DNA of 64,000 bases, taken from assembly GCF_021026315.1 (NCBI RefSeq), contig NZ_JAJNCX010000001.1:62001-126000 (forward strand). The letters run 5' to 3'. Origin of the DNA: Rhizobium sp. C4 (GTDB lineage Bacteria > Pseudomonadota > Alphaproteobacteria > Rhizobiales > Rhizobiaceae). Shown here one piece after another: positions 40,530-50,295 of this stretch (its first letter is position 1; each line of letters starts with the position of its first letter). Both the position numbers and the translations under genes were made by a program. Below the pieces are notes generated by a model. That model was given only the letters and a program-made list of their open reading frames with translations. It ran no database searches and was not told the DNA's origin.

Positions 40530-42635
40530 ATGAGACCCGCGATCCTCGATCCTCTGTTTGCGCCCCTGTCCACGCTGCCCGGTATCGGTCCGCGCACGGG
40601 CGATCTTTATGCCAAGCTTCTGGATCGGGAAAACATAGACGATTGCAGGATCTTGGATCTTGTTCTTCATGTTCCGTCTTCACTGATGGACCGTCGAAAC
40701 CAGCCTGGCATCGCGCTGGCCCCGGAAGGTGCTATCGTCACGATCAAGGGTTTCGTGGACCGCCACCAGCCGCCGCCGCGCGGAAGCGCCTCCGCACCCT
40801 ATCGTGTTTTCATCCATGACGAGACCGGCGAACTGGCGCTCACCTATTTCCGCGTCAAGGGCAACTGGCTGGAAAAGGCGCTGCCCGTCGGCGAGGATGT
40901 GATCGTTTCCGGCAAGGTCAACTGGTTCAACGGCCGACCTTCCATGGTCCATCCGGACTACGCCGCGACGGTCGACGAACTGGACAAGCTGCCGCTGGTC
41001 GAACCCGTCTATCCGATGACGGCCGGGCTTTCGTCCAAGGCGTTGCGCAAAGCCGTTGAAGCGGCCGTCGAGCGCCTGCCCGATCTGCCGGAATGGCTGG
41101 ACGCCGCACTCACGGCCAAGCACAGCTTCCCCTCGGTCAAGCAGAGCTTCGAGCGGCTGCACCATCCCCGCGATGCCGCTGATCTCGACCTGCAGGCGCC
41201 CGCCCGGCGCAGGCTTGCCTATGACGAATTCCTAGCCGGGCAAATCTCGCTGGCGCTCGTCCGCCAGCGGCTTCGCAAGGCAACGGGCATTCCGGTTCAT
41301 GCAACGGGTGAACTGTCCTCCCGCATCCGTCAGGCCATGCCGTTCTCGCTCACCGGCAGCCAGGAAGCCGCAGTTCAAGCAGTGCTGGAGGACATGGCCG
41401 GCGACCTGAGAATGCTACGGCTCCTGCAAGGCGATGTTGGCTCCGGCAAGACGGCCGTGGCGCTGATGGCGATGGCCGCTGCCGTCGAGGCCGGTGGTCA
41501 GGCTGTGCTGATGGCACCGACCGAAATTCTGGCGCGGCAACATCTGGAGACGATCTTAAAATATACATCGAATACAGATATTTCAGTCATTCTCCTGACA
41601 GGAAAGATGAAGGCTGCGGAGCGACGTGAGGCGCTGGAGCGGATCGAGAGTGGCGAGGCCGATATCGTCATCGGCACGCATGCGCTGTTTCAGGATAATG
41701 TCAATTATTCCAATCTCTTGCTGGCGGTCGTCGACGAGCAGCATCGCTTTGGCGTGCATCAGCGCCTGCGCCTGACAGCCAAGGGGCTTTCGCCGCATAT
41801 GCTGGTGATGACCGCGACCCCGATCCCGCGCACGCTCGTGCTCGCAGCCTTCGGCGACATGGATGTCTCCAAGCTCACCGAGAAGCCGGCAGGCCGCAAG
41901 CCGATCCAGACGGCCGTCATCCCCATGGAGCGCCTCAGTGATATCGTCGAGCGCCTGCGTGCGGCGACCGCCGAGGGCAAGAAGGCCTATTGGATCTGCC
42001 CGCTGGTGGAAGAGTCCGATGTCTCCGATCTCATGTCGGCGGAGGAGCGCCATGCGGTGCTGACCAAGGCGCTGGGGCAGCGCATCGGTCTCGTGCATGG
42101 CCGCATGACGGCGGCGGAGAAGGATGAGGCCATGGGTCTCTTCAAGAGCGGCGAGACCCGCCTGCTTGTCGCCACCACCGTCATCGAGGTGGGCGTCGAC
42201 GTGCCGGACGCGACCATCATCGTCATCGAACATGCTGAGCGCTTCGGCCTCGCCCAGCTGCACCAGCTGCGCGGCCGCGTCGGGCGCGGCGACGAGGCCT
42301 CGACCTGCCTTCTGCTCTACAAGGGGCCGCTGAGTGAAAACGGCCGCGCGCGGCTCAACATCATGCGCGAGACCGAGGACGGCTTCCTGATTGCCGAGGA
42401 AGACCTGAAGCTGCGCGGCGAAGGCGAGCTTCTGGGGACCCGCCAGTCCGGCACGCCGGGCTTTCATCTGGCAAGCCTCGAGGCCCATGGCGACCTTCTG
42501 GAAATGGCGCGCAAGGATGCGGCCTATATCCTGACCAAAGACCCCAATCTCGAAGGTGAGCGTGGCGACCGCATTCGCGAGCTTCTCTATTTCCACCGCC
42601 GCGACGAGGCGATCCGCTTCCTAAGGGCCGGCTAG
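40530..42635 (+). CDS. recG: ATP-dependent DNA helicase RecG
   Basis: 701 residues. RecG reverses stalled replication forks and processes Holliday junctions. The wedge/OB domain occupies about residues 1-240 (LPGIGPRTGDLYAKLL, KGFVDRHQPPPRG); helicase motifs are GDVGSGKTAVALMAMA, APTEILARQH, VDEQHRFG, TATPIPRTL, and VGVDVPDATIIVIEHAERFGL with the QLRGRVGR block. ATG 40530 (MRPAIL) matches the family start; ATG 40518 lies just upstream. It is probably constitutive, no LexA box being seen. Confidence 0.96.
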   Translation: MRPAILDPLFAPLSTLPGIGPRTGDLYAKLLDRENIDDCRILDLVLHVPSSLMDRRNQPGIALAPEGAIVTIKGFVDRHQPPPRGSASAPYRVFIHDETGELALTYFRVKGNWLEKALPVGEDVIVSGKVNWFNGRPSMVHPDYAATVDELDKLPLVEPVYPMTAGLSSKALRKAVEAAVERLPDLPEWLDAALTAKHSFPSVKQSFERLHHPRDAADLDLQAPARRRLAYDEFLAGQISLALVRQRLRKATGIPVHATGELSSRIRQAMPFSLTGSQEAAVQAVLEDMAGDLRMLRLLQGDVGSGKTAVALMAMAAAVEAGGQAVLMAPTEILARQHLETILKYTSNTDISVILLTGKMKAAERREALERIESGEADIVIGTHALFQDNVNYSNLLLAVVDEQHRFGVHQRLRLTAKGLSPHMLVMTATPIPRTLVLAAFGDMDVSKLTEKPAGRKPIQTAVIPMERLSDIVERLRAATAEGKKAYWICPLVEESDVSDLMSAEERHAVLTKALGQRIGLVHGRMTAAEKDEAMGLFKSGETRLLVATTVIEVGVDVPDATIIVIEHAERFGLAQLHQLRGRVGRGDEASTCLLLYKGPLSENGRARLNIMRETEDGFLIAEEDLKLRGEGELLGTRQSGTPGFHLASLEAHGDLLEMARKDAAYILTKDPNLEGERGDRIRELLYFHRRDEAIRFLRAG

Positions 42636-42775
42636 CCGGCCTCACACCTCAGCCCTCGATGCGTCGGCGAAGGTTCAGGTCCTGATCGACCTGTGCATCA
42701 GCCCGAACATATCGGCCCACTGGGCCCGTTACAGGCACGTGCAGAAAGCCGCGCCAATCATTGAGGGAATCATGG

Positions 42776-42819
42776 AATGAGAATGGCGTTTCTCATTGAA
42801 TGTCTCATGCTTGAGACAT
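42776..42819. repeat. Two adjacent hairpins downstream of recG
   Basis: Hairpin 1 is AATGAGAA / TTCTCATT (42776-42797) and hairpin 2 is ATGTCTCA / TGAGACAT (42800-42819). Both are perfect 8-bp stems on either strand and share TCTCA/TGAGA cores. No U-run follows. Confidence 0.6.
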
Positions 42820-42869
42820 GTCAATTTCACACGTAATTCTCGCGTGCCAGGGCTTGGAGCCGACGAAAG

Positions 42870-43535
42870 CTACTTCTTGTCGAGCGCATCGTTGGCATAG
42901 TCCGGCGTCACCAGTCCACCCGAAATCAGGAACTTGGTGGCATCCTCCACGCTCATGTCGAGAAGCCTGATCTTGGACCTTGGCACGAAGAGCAGGAAGC
43001 CTGCTGTCGGCACCGGCGTCGGCGGAATGAAGACGGTGACGATCTCCTCTCCCGCATCGGAAAGCCGAAGGGCGATCTCACCCTTCACGTCGGAAGACAG
43101 AAACCCGAGCGTCCACATGCCGGGCGACGGAAACTCGACCAGCCCGACCTTGCGGAAAGAGGTCGACTGTTCGTTGAGAACCGTCTCGAAAATCTGCTTC
43201 AGGCTCTTGTAGAGCGTACGCACCAGCGGCATGCGGTGCAGGATGGACTCGCCGAAACGGACGATGGATCGGCCGATGAGGTTCTTGGCCAGGAAGCCGA
43301 CAAGCGTGATGAAGAGAACCGCCACCAGCAGGCCGAAGCCCGGAATGGCGAAAGGCAGGAACTGCTCGGGATTGTAGCGCGCCGGAATATACGGATTTAC
43401 CCAGCTGTCGGCCCATTGCACGAAGGACCACGTGAGCCAGATCGTGATGGCAAGCGGTGCGCAGATGATCAGTCCGGTCAGGAAGTTGTTTCTGATGCGG
43501 GTCGCGACGAATTCGCGTTTGGGAGCTTCGGACAT
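42870..43535 (-). CDS. DUF502 family membrane protein
   Basis: 221 residues with two membrane helices near the N-terminus (about 14-42, LTGLIICAPLAITIWLTWSF; and about 66-90, AIPGFGLLVAVLFITLVGF) and a soluble C-terminal domain. The block PLVRTLYKSLKQIFETVL and the later VFIPPTPVPTAGFLLFVPR are DUF502 signatures. No function is established. ATG 43535 is used because residues before it are unconserved. Confidence 0.87.
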   Translation of the reverse strand: MSEAPKREFVATRIRNNFLTGLIICAPLAITIWLTWSFVQWADSWVNPYIPARYNPEQFLPFAIPGFGLLVAVLFITLVGFLAKNLIGRSIVRFGESILHRMPLVRTLYKSLKQIFETVLNEQSTSFRKVGLVEFPSPGMWTLGFLSSDVKGEIALRLSDAGEEIVTVFIPPTPVPTAGFLLFVPRSKIRLLDMSVEDATKFLISGGLVTPDYANDALDKK

Positions 43536-43708
43536 TGCGCGTCGGGAGCCTTTCAGAATGCGGGAGCGGCGCGACAAATCATGCCGCGTTGCACAAACAA
43601 TGCCCCACCTCAGGACACCGTGGCAAGCGCGCGGCTGACGATTTTCAAGCCTTGCTCAAAAAAGCAACTTGGACGGATAGGGACGCGCCGCCGGCCCGTC
43701 CGAGACGG

Positions 43709-45535
43709 TCACTCGACCGTCACGGATTTCGCCAGATTGCGCGGCTGGTCCACATCCGTGCCCATGATGACGGCGGTGTGGTAGGCGATCAGCTGGACCG
43801 GCAGTGAATAGATCATCGGGGAGATGATCTCGTCGACTTCCGGAAGGACGATCGTTGCCATCGTATCGAGCGTCGAGGCAGCTGCCCCCTTGGCATCCGT
43901 GATGAAGACGATGCGGCCGCCGCGGGCTGCGACTTCCTGCATGTTGGACACGGTCTTCTCGAAGAAGCGGTCATGCGGCGCAATGACGATGACCGGCATT
44001 TCCTCGTCGATCAATGCGATCGGGCCATGCTTCAGCTCGCCAGCAGCATAGCCCTCTGCGTGGATATAGGAGATTTCCTTGAGCTTGAGCGCGCCTTCCA
44101 TGGCCAGCGGATAGCTGGTGCCGCGGCCGAGATAGAGCACGTCCTTGCACTTTGAAAGCTCGCGGGCCAGCGTCTCGATCTGCGGCTGGATGGAGTTGAG
44201 CACGGCGCTCATGACACGCGGCATTTCTATGAGGTGCTTGACTGCAGCCACCTCTTCCGCCTCGGTCATCGTGCCGCGCTGGCGTGCCGCGCCGATGGCG
44301 AGCGCTGCAAGTGCGGTCAGCTGGCAGGTGAAGGCCTTGGTCGAGGCAACGCCGATTTCCGGGCCGGCCATGATCGGGAAGACGGCGTCGGATTCGCGCG
44401 CGATCGTCGATTCCTTCACGTTGACCACGGCGCCAATCTTCAGGCCTTCCTGCTTGCAGTAGCGCAGCGAGGCCAGCGTATCGGCGGTCTCGCCAGACTG
44501 GGAGATGAAGAGGGCTGCGCCATGCTTCGACAGCGGCATTTCGCGATAGCGGAATTCGGAGGCCACATCGATTTCGACGGGCAGGCGCGCCAGGCGCTCG
44601 AACCAGTATTTGGAGACGAGACCGGCCAGATAGGCGGTGCCGCAGGCCGAAATCGCCAATCGGTCAATGGAGGAGAAATCGATCGAGCCGGGCAAATCGC
44701 GCACTTTCGTGCTGCCGAAATCGACATAGTGGCCGAGCGCGTGGGAAATGACTTCCGGCTGTTCGTAGATTTCCTTTTCCATGAAGTGGCGGTGATTGCC
44801 CTTGTCGACGACATAGGCCGTGGCCGCCGAAATCTGCTTCGGGCGCTCGACCGGGTTGCCGTCGAAATCCATGATCTCGACACCGCCCGTGGTGAGGATC
44901 GCCCAATCGCCGTCATGCAGATAGGAGATCTCGTTGGTAAAGGGCGAGAGCGCGATCGCGTCAGAGCCCATATACATCTCGCCCTTGCCATAACCGACGG
45001 CGAGCGGCGGACCGGAGCGGGCGGCCATGATGGTGTCCGGCTCGTCGGCAAAGATCAGCGCCAGCGCATAGGCACCCGTCAGGCGCTTCAGCACCGACTG
45101 TACGGCGTCGCGCTTCGACTTGCCGGCCTTGATTTCGCGCGCCACAAGTTGGGCGACGACCTCGGTGTCGGTCTGCGAGGAGAAGACCGCGCCACCGGCG
45201 ATCAGCTCTTCCTTCAGTTCGGCAAAGTTCTCGATGATGCCGTTATGGACGATGGCGACATTGCCGACGAAATGCGGATGCGCATTGCTTTCGGTCGGAG
45301 CGCCATGGGTCGCCCAACGGGTGTGGGCGATGCCGATCTTGCCGGCGAGCGGGTTCTGGTCGAGCACCTTTTCCAGATTGAAAAGCTTGCCCTCGGCGCG
45401 CCGGCGGTCAAGCTTGCCGTTGTCGATCGTCGCGACACCTGCCGAATCGTAACCCCGGTATTCGAGGCGCTTCAGAGCGTCCACAAGACGACCGGCAACA
45501 GGTTCACGACCAACGATTCCAACAATTCCGCACAT
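43709..45535 (-). CDS. glmS: Glutamine-fructose-6-phosphate aminotransferase (isomerizing)
   Basis: 608 residues. It makes glucosamine-6-phosphate, the first step to UDP-GlcNAc. The catalytic cysteine is C2 in MCGIVGIVG; the N-terminal Ntn glutaminase domain is about 1-240, followed by two SIS sugar-isomerase domains with ISQSGETADT and YLGRGTSYPLAMEGALKLKE, and the C-terminal LAKSVTVE. No glmS ribozyme is expected or seen in this lineage. It lies downstream of glmU on the same strand, 105 bases away. Confidence 0.97.
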   Translation of the reverse strand: MCGIVGIVGREPVAGRLVDALKRLEYRGYDSAGVATIDNGKLDRRRAEGKLFNLEKVLDQNPLAGKIGIAHTRWATHGAPTESNAHPHFVGNVAIVHNGIIENFAELKEELIAGGAVFSSQTDTEVVAQLVAREIKAGKSKRDAVQSVLKRLTGAYALALIFADEPDTIMAARSGPPLAVGYGKGEMYMGSDAIALSPFTNEISYLHDGDWAILTTGGVEIMDFDGNPVERPKQISAATAYVVDKGNHRHFMEKEIYEQPEVISHALGHYVDFGSTKVRDLPGSIDFSSIDRLAISACGTAYLAGLVSKYWFERLARLPVEIDVASEFRYREMPLSKHGAALFISQSGETADTLASLRYCKQEGLKIGAVVNVKESTIARESDAVFPIMAGPEIGVASTKAFTCQLTALAALAIGAARQRGTMTEAEEVAAVKHLIEMPRVMSAVLNSIQPQIETLARELSKCKDVLYLGRGTSYPLAMEGALKLKEISYIHAEGYAAGELKHGPIALIDEEMPVIVIAPHDRFFEKTVSNMQEVAARGGRIVFITDAKGAAASTLDTMATIVLPEVDEIISPMIYSLPVQLIAYHTAVIMGTDVDQPRNLAKSVTVE

Positions 45536-45640
45536 GCGGGGCAAACTCCAGCAAATAATATTGAAGCGATTTCCTAGCGGATTTCGCCGATTGTGCAATC
45601 GGCCCGCAGGTCACATTCGGAAACTCTTGTTAATATGAAA

Positions 45641-47014
45641 TCAGCTCTTGCCCGCTTTCAGTGCGGCGCGAATTGCCTGGATCCGCTCACGGATCAGTTT
45701 CGCCCTGCCCGGCTTCGTTTCCTGTCGGGCACGCGCCAGCGCCAGCGCATCATCCGGCACGTCGGATGTGATCACGCTGCCGGAGGCGACATAGGCGCCG
45801 TTGCCGATCTTCACCGGCGCAACGAGTGCGGAGTTCGAGCCAATGAAGGCATTTTCGCCGATCTCGGTCAGGTGCTTGTTCACGCCGTCATAGTTGCAGG
45901 TGATCGTACCCGCGCCGATATTGGCGCCCGCGCCGATCGTCGCATCGCCGATATAGGTCAGATGGTTGACCTTGGCGCCCTTGCCGATCTCGCCCTTCTT
46001 GACCTCGCAGAAATTGCCGACCTTCGAATCAGGCCCGAGATTGGCGCCGGGACGCAGGCGCGCGAACGGGCCGACGGTCGCGCCGCTCGACACATAGGCA
46101 CCTTCAAGATGGCTGAAACTGTGTACGACCGCACCGCCTTCGACCGTGACGCCGGGACCGAAGACAACGTTCGGCTCGATCAGCGCGTCCTGGCCGATCA
46201 CGGTATCATGCGACAGGAACACCGTTTCCGGTGCGATCATGGTGACACCCGAAAGCATGATCTCCAGGCGCCGACGCTTCTGCCACAGCGCCTCGAGTTC
46301 GGCGAGCTCGGCCCGCGTGTTGCAGCCGGCCAGTTCTTCTTCCGGCGCCACGATCGCCTTTGCCCTGCCGCCATTGGCGCGGGCAACCTCGACCAGGTCT
46401 GTCAGATAGTATTCGCCCTTGACGTTGTCATTGCCGATCTTGCCGAGCAGTTCCAGCGCGCGACGGCCGTTGATGGCCATCATGCCACCGTTGCAGAGCG
46501 TGACCTTGCGCTCCTCTTCGCTGGCGTCCTTGTGCTCGCGGATCGCCAGCAACTCGCCGTCCTTCGTCAACAGACGGCCATAACCGGTCGGATCGGCAGC
46601 CTCGAAGCCGATGACGACGACATCATAGCCATCGGCAAGCCCGGCACGGGCACGGCTGAGCGTCTCCGGTTCGACAAGCGGCGTATCGCCAAACACGACG
46701 ACCAGATCGTCATATCCGCGTTCGATGGCAGCCCTTGCGGCCAGAACCGCATGGCCGGTGCCAAGACGTTCGGTCTGGACGTGGCCTTCCACGGCAATCC
46801 CGGCCTGCCGAGCGGCCGTCTCCACCTTGTCCGCGTCACGCCCGACCACCAGCGCCACATCGTCAATGCCTGCCGCTTTCAGCTTGGCAGCGACGTGTCC
46901 GATCATCGGCAGCCCGCCGATCGGATGCAGGACCTTGCTGAGCGAGGATTTCATGCGGGTGCTTTCGCCAGCGGCGAGAACAACGGCGAGGCAGGTGCGG
47001 GTCATGGGTGTCAT
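45641..47014 (-). CDS. glmU: Bifunctional GlmU, uridyltransferase/acetyltransferase
   Basis: 457 residues. The N-terminal pyrophosphorylase ([19 protein letters not shown], about residues 12-30) forms UDP-GlcNAc. The C-terminal left-handed beta-helix of hexapeptide repeats (about 250-440) acetylates glucosamine-1-phosphate. Conserved parts include GEYYLTD and NCDYDGVNKH-type residues ([10 protein letters not shown]). ATG 47014 or 47005 could start it; GGAG lies close before the first. With glmS it completes the UDP-GlcNAc branch for peptidoglycan and LPS. Confidence 0.96.
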   Translation of the reverse strand: MTPMTRTCLAVVLAAGESTRMKSSLSKVLHPIGGLPMIGHVAAKLKAAGIDDVALVVGRDADKVETAARQAGIAVEGHVQTERLGTGHAVLAARAAIERGYDDLVVVFGDTPLVEPETLSRARAGLADGYDVVVIGFEAADPTGYGRLLTKDGELLAIREHKDASEEERKVTLCNGGMMAINGRRALELLGKIGNDNVKGEYYLTDLVEVARANGGRAKAIVAPEEELAGCNTRAELAELEALWQKRRRLEIMLSGVTMIAPETVFLSHDTVIGQDALIEPNVVFGPGVTVEGGAVVHSFSHLEGAYVSSGATVGPFARLRPGANLGPDSKVGNFCEVKKGEIGKGAKVNHLTYIGDATIGAGANIGAGTITCNYDGVNKHLTEIGENAFIGSNSALVAPVKIGNGAYVASGSVITSDVPDDALALARARQETKPGRAKLIRERIQAIRAALKAGKS

Positions 47015-47089
47015 GGGCTCCGGTAGATCTTTATCCGGCCCCTCTAGCAGACTCGGCACCGATTGCAAAATCGGTCGAAAGAGGCAAGC

Positions 47090-48166
47090 TCACTGGCCGG
47101 TCTTCGGAATGTCGCCGACAACGCCGAGAACGAAGAAATCCATGGACAGAAGCACGCTGTCTGCGGCCGTTTCGCTCTTCTTCAGCCAGGTCTTGCTGGC
47201 CTGGGTGCGGACCGGGCCATGGAATGGTTTCAGGGCACCGCTTGCGATCTTCTGCTCGCTCGATTGCGCGAACTTGACGATATCGGCGGGCATATTGCGA
47301 TAGGGCGCCATGGTGATGATGCCGGACGAAAGCCCGTCCCAGTTGACCTCACCGCCCCAGCTTCCGTCGAGATATGCCTTGACGCGCGCAGTATAGTAGG
47401 CGCCCCAATTGTAGACGATGGCCGTTAGCTGGGCGAGCTGGCCGATGCGGCCGAGATCGGCGCCATAGCCGAAGGCGCGGAGATTGCCGGTTTCGGCGAC
47501 CTGCATCGGCGCGGTTGAATCCGTCTGCTGGGTGATGATGTCGATGCCGTCGGACGCGGCAGCGCGCGCCGCCTTCGCCTCCTTGTCCGGATCAAACCAC
47601 GCCCCGGTCCAGTAGACCTTCGTCTTGAAACGCGGATCGACCGACTGAGCGCCCAGTTCGAACGCGTTGATGCCCTGCATGACTTCGGGGATCGGGAATG
47701 GGGCGATATAGGCCGCCTGCCCCGCCTTCGACATCTTCGCCGCAATGCGTCCCGTCAGATAGCGTCCTTCGTAGAAGCGCGCGTTGTAGACCGCGACGTT
47801 GCGGGTCGTCTTGAAGCCCGCCAGATGCTCAAACTTCACGGCGGGATATTTGGCGGCCGTGGCCAGAACCGCATCCATGTAGCCGAATGCGGTGGCAAAG
47901 ATCATGTTGCAGCCGGAGGCGGCGAGCTTGTCGAAAACCGGCATTGCAGCCGCGCTTTCAGGGACACTCTCGGCAAAGCTGGTCTGAACCCGGTCACCGA
48001 ACTGTTTCTCGACCTCGAGCCGTCCGCGCTCCTGCGCCTCCGACCAACCGCCATCGGTCTTCAGTCCCGGATAGACGAAACAGATCTTCGGCTTGTCTGC
48101 AGCCTGCGCAAAGGATGCCGTCAGGACAAGGGCGGTCAGAGCGCCGGCTTGCTTCAACACGCTCAT
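47090..48166 (-). CDS. BMP family ABC transporter substrate-binding protein
   Basis: 358-residue periplasmic binding protein of the basic-membrane-protein (PnrA-like) family, which usually binds nucleosides. A signal peptide ends near FAQAAD. ICFVYPGLKTDGGWSEAQERGR is the canonical N-terminal BMP block. There is no permease or ATPase gene beside it, so its partner must be elsewhere. The start is well supported by AAGGAGG 9 bases upstream. It begins 17 bases after the pcs stop and is probably cotranscribed with it. Confidence 0.9.
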   Translation of the reverse strand: MSVLKQAGALTALVLTASFAQAADKPKICFVYPGLKTDGGWSEAQERGRLEVEKQFGDRVQTSFAESVPESAAAMPVFDKLAASGCNMIFATAFGYMDAVLATAAKYPAVKFEHLAGFKTTRNVAVYNARFYEGRYLTGRIAAKMSKAGQAAYIAPFPIPEVMQGINAFELGAQSVDPRFKTKVYWTGAWFDPDKEAKAARAAASDGIDIITQQTDSTAPMQVAETGNLRAFGYGADLGRIGQLAQLTAIVYNWGAYYTARVKAYLDGSWGGEVNWDGLSSGIITMAPYRNMPADIVKFAQSSEQKIASGALKPFHGPVRTQASKTWLKKSETAADSVLLSMDFFVLGVVGDIPKTGQ

Positions 48167-48183
48167 CGACACGCCTCCTTGTC

Positions 48184-48915
48184 TCAGCCGTCGTTGCGCC
48201 CGAGCGACGGGAATGCCTGCAGCACGGCGCCGATGACATAGAGATACAGGCCGCTGATCACGACGCCCCAGACCAGCCATTGCGGTGAATCGAAATGCAG
48301 GAGCAGCGCGGCAATGCTGAGCGCCGACCAGATCGCGAAAACCGTGAGGTTGAGGGGCCGCAGCCGCTTCACGCGAACGGGATGCAGGAAGTTGATCGGC
48401 AGGAAGGTCAGGAAGACCGAGACGACCACGACGGCAAAGGCGGTCACTTCACTGGCCTTGATGACGAAGAGCGTGAAGACCACCATGTTCCAGACGACCG
48501 GAAAACCGGAGAAGAAATTCTCGTCCGTCTTCATGCCCATGTCGGCATAGTAGATCGCGCTCGACACCACGATCAGACCGGCGGCGACGAAGGACCAGGG
48601 CTCGCCAATCATGTGGCTTTGATAGAGCGCGAAGGCCGGCAAGAGTACGTAGGTGACATAGTCAATCACGTTGTCCAGCGTGTCGCCCGACCAGTTCGGC
48701 AGAACTTCCTTGACCCGCACCTTGCGCGCAATCGGCCCGTCGATGCCGTCAACGGCGAGAGCAAGGCCCAGCCACCAGAACATGTCGACGAAGCGGGATT
48801 CGGCCGCGGCAACGACGCCCAGGAATGCAAGAAACGATCCGGACGCAGTCAGAATATGGACGGAGAACGCGCGGATCTCCGCATAAGGAACACGCCGGTA
48901 ATTGAAGATCTTCAT
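48184..48915 (-). CDS. pcs: Phosphatidylcholine synthase
   Basis: 243 residues, polytopic membrane enzyme that condenses choline directly with CDP-diacylglycerol. The CDP-alcohol phosphotransferase motif is present as DGIDGPIARKVR then SGDTLDNVIDY, with Asp ligands for the metal. Length, N-terminus and hydrophobic profile match the rhizobial Pcs described in Sinorhizobium. This route makes phosphatidylcholine, important for host interaction in rhizobia, from choline taken up from outside. A BMP-type binding protein follows closely on the same transcript. Confidence 0.93.
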   Translation of the reverse strand: MKIFNYRRVPYAEIRAFSVHILTASGSFLAFLGVVAAAESRFVDMFWWLGLALAVDGIDGPIARKVRVKEVLPNWSGDTLDNVIDYVTYVLLPAFALYQSHMIGEPWSFVAAGLIVVSSAIYYADMGMKTDENFFSGFPVVWNMVVFTLFVIKASEVTAFAVVVVSVFLTFLPINFLHPVRVKRLRPLNLTVFAIWSALSIAALLLHFDSPQWLVWGVVISGLYLYVIGAVLQAFPSLGRNDG

Positions 48916-49083
48916 TGATTCGCCGTTTCACCCTCGAACAACGCCTGCATTGTCCCAATTCATGGGGCCGTTACAAGATGTCGCAGAAAATAAGTTTCAT
49001 CGTTTCGCAAAAGGCATGGAAGCAACGGGGCAGCACCTCTATATGTTTCGCGACACGATATGACACCTCAAAGGTTTGTAATC

Positions 49084-50295
49084 ATGGAACGCTTTGACAT
49101 CGCCGTTGCCGGCAACGGCCTTGCCGGACGCATTGCGGCAATCGCGCTTTCAAGACTTGGCTATTCCGTGGCCCTGATCGGGCCGGCTCCGGAGAACCAG
49201 GATGGGCGCACGACGGCGCTGATGGACCAGTCCATCGCGTTCCTCGAAGGCCTCGGCGTCTGGGGCGCGCTCTCCGGACGCTCTGCGGCGCTGAAAACCA
49301 TGCAGATCATTGACGGGACCGGCCGGCTCTTCCGCGCCCCGACAGTGCCCTTCCGGGCCTCCGAAATCGGTCTGGGCGCCTTCGGCTACAATTTCCCCAA
49401 TTCGGCAGCCCTTGAGGTGCTTGGCGAGATCATCGGCCGCGATGACAACATTCATCCGATCGAGGGACGGATTTCGGGCGCGGAATTCCGGGATGACGCC
49501 ATCGTCATGACGCTGGACGACGGTCGCGTGGTGGAAGCCGGGTTTGTCGCGGCGGCCGATGGCCGCAAGTCGGTTTTGCGCGAGGCGGCAGGGATTGCCG
49601 TGCGCCGCTGGTCCTATCCGCAGACGGCCGTTGTCCTGAACTTTGCCCACACCATCCCGCATGGCAATGTGTCGACCGAGTTCCACACGCCGACCGGCCC
49701 ATTCACGCAGGTGCCGTTGCCGGGCGCGCGTTCGAGCCTTGTCTGGGTGCAGGCGTCAGCCGAGGCAGAAGCCTTTCTGGCGCTCTCCAACGAGGACATC
49801 TCGCTCCGCATCGAAACCCGCATGCAGTCCATGCTCGGCAAGGTGACGGTCGATGGCAAGCCGCAGGGCTGGCCGCTCTCGGGCATGACGGCGAGCCGTT
49901 TCGGCAAGGGCCGGCTGGCGCTGATCGGCGAGGCATCACACGCCTTTCCGCCCATCGGCGCGCAGGGCCTCAATCTGAGCCTGCGCGACATCATCGCGCT
50001 TTGCGATCTTCTCGGCATGAAGCGCGACCATGAAGGCCCGAGCGCCGTCGGCGACGCGTTCGATCGCAGCCGCAGACCGGACGTGCTGAGCCGCACGGCG
50101 AGCGTCGATCTTCTCAACCGGTCGCTTCTTTCGAATTTCCTGCCGGTGCAGCTTGTCCGCGCCGCGGGTCTTCACCTCCTGGAACTGCTGCCGCCCCTGC
50201 GCAATCTTGTCATGCAGGAAGGCGTTGCGCCCGGGCGCGGATTGCGCGGGCTGTCGTCGGGCCTAAGGGAAAAGATCGCCCGGAAGCATGCCTGA
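49084..50295 (+). CDS. UbiH/UbiF/VisC/COQ6-family FAD monooxygenase
   Basis: 403 residues. The dinucleotide-binding motif is AVAGNGLAGRIAAIAL (residues 6-21), and GEASHAFPPIGAQGLNLSLRDI near 280-300 is the second FAD motif of aromatic hydroxylases in ubiquinone synthesis. It may hydroxylate the ubiquinone ring. AAAGG about 9 bases upstream supports ATG 49084 over the ATG 24 bases earlier. Its last 33 bases overlap the convergent AEC transporter gene. Confidence 0.88.
   Translation: MERFDIAVAGNGLAGRIAAIALSRLGYSVALIGPAPENQDGRTTALMDQSIAFLEGLGVWGALSGRSAALKTMQIIDGTGRLFRAPTVPFRASEIGLGAFGYNFPNSAALEVLGEIIGRDDNIHPIEGRISGAEFRDDAIVMTLDDGRVVEAGFVAAADGRKSVLREAAGIAVRRWSYPQTAVVLNFAHTIPHGNVSTEFHTPTGPFTQVPLPGARSSLVWVQASAEAEAFLALSNEDISLRIETRMQSMLGKVTVDGKPQGWPLSGMTASRFGKGRLALIGEASHAFPPIGAQGLNLSLRDIIALCDLLGMKRDHEGPSAVGDAFDRSRRPDVLSRTASVDLLNRSLLSNFLPVQLVRAAGLHLLELLPPLRNLVMQEGVAPGRGLRGLSSGLREKIARKHA

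Noticed and set aside
45536-45640. Possible regulatory RNA or ribozyme before glmS
   Set aside because: The leader is only about 100 bases, shows no glmS ribozyme fold elements, and that ribozyme belongs to Gram-positive bacteria.
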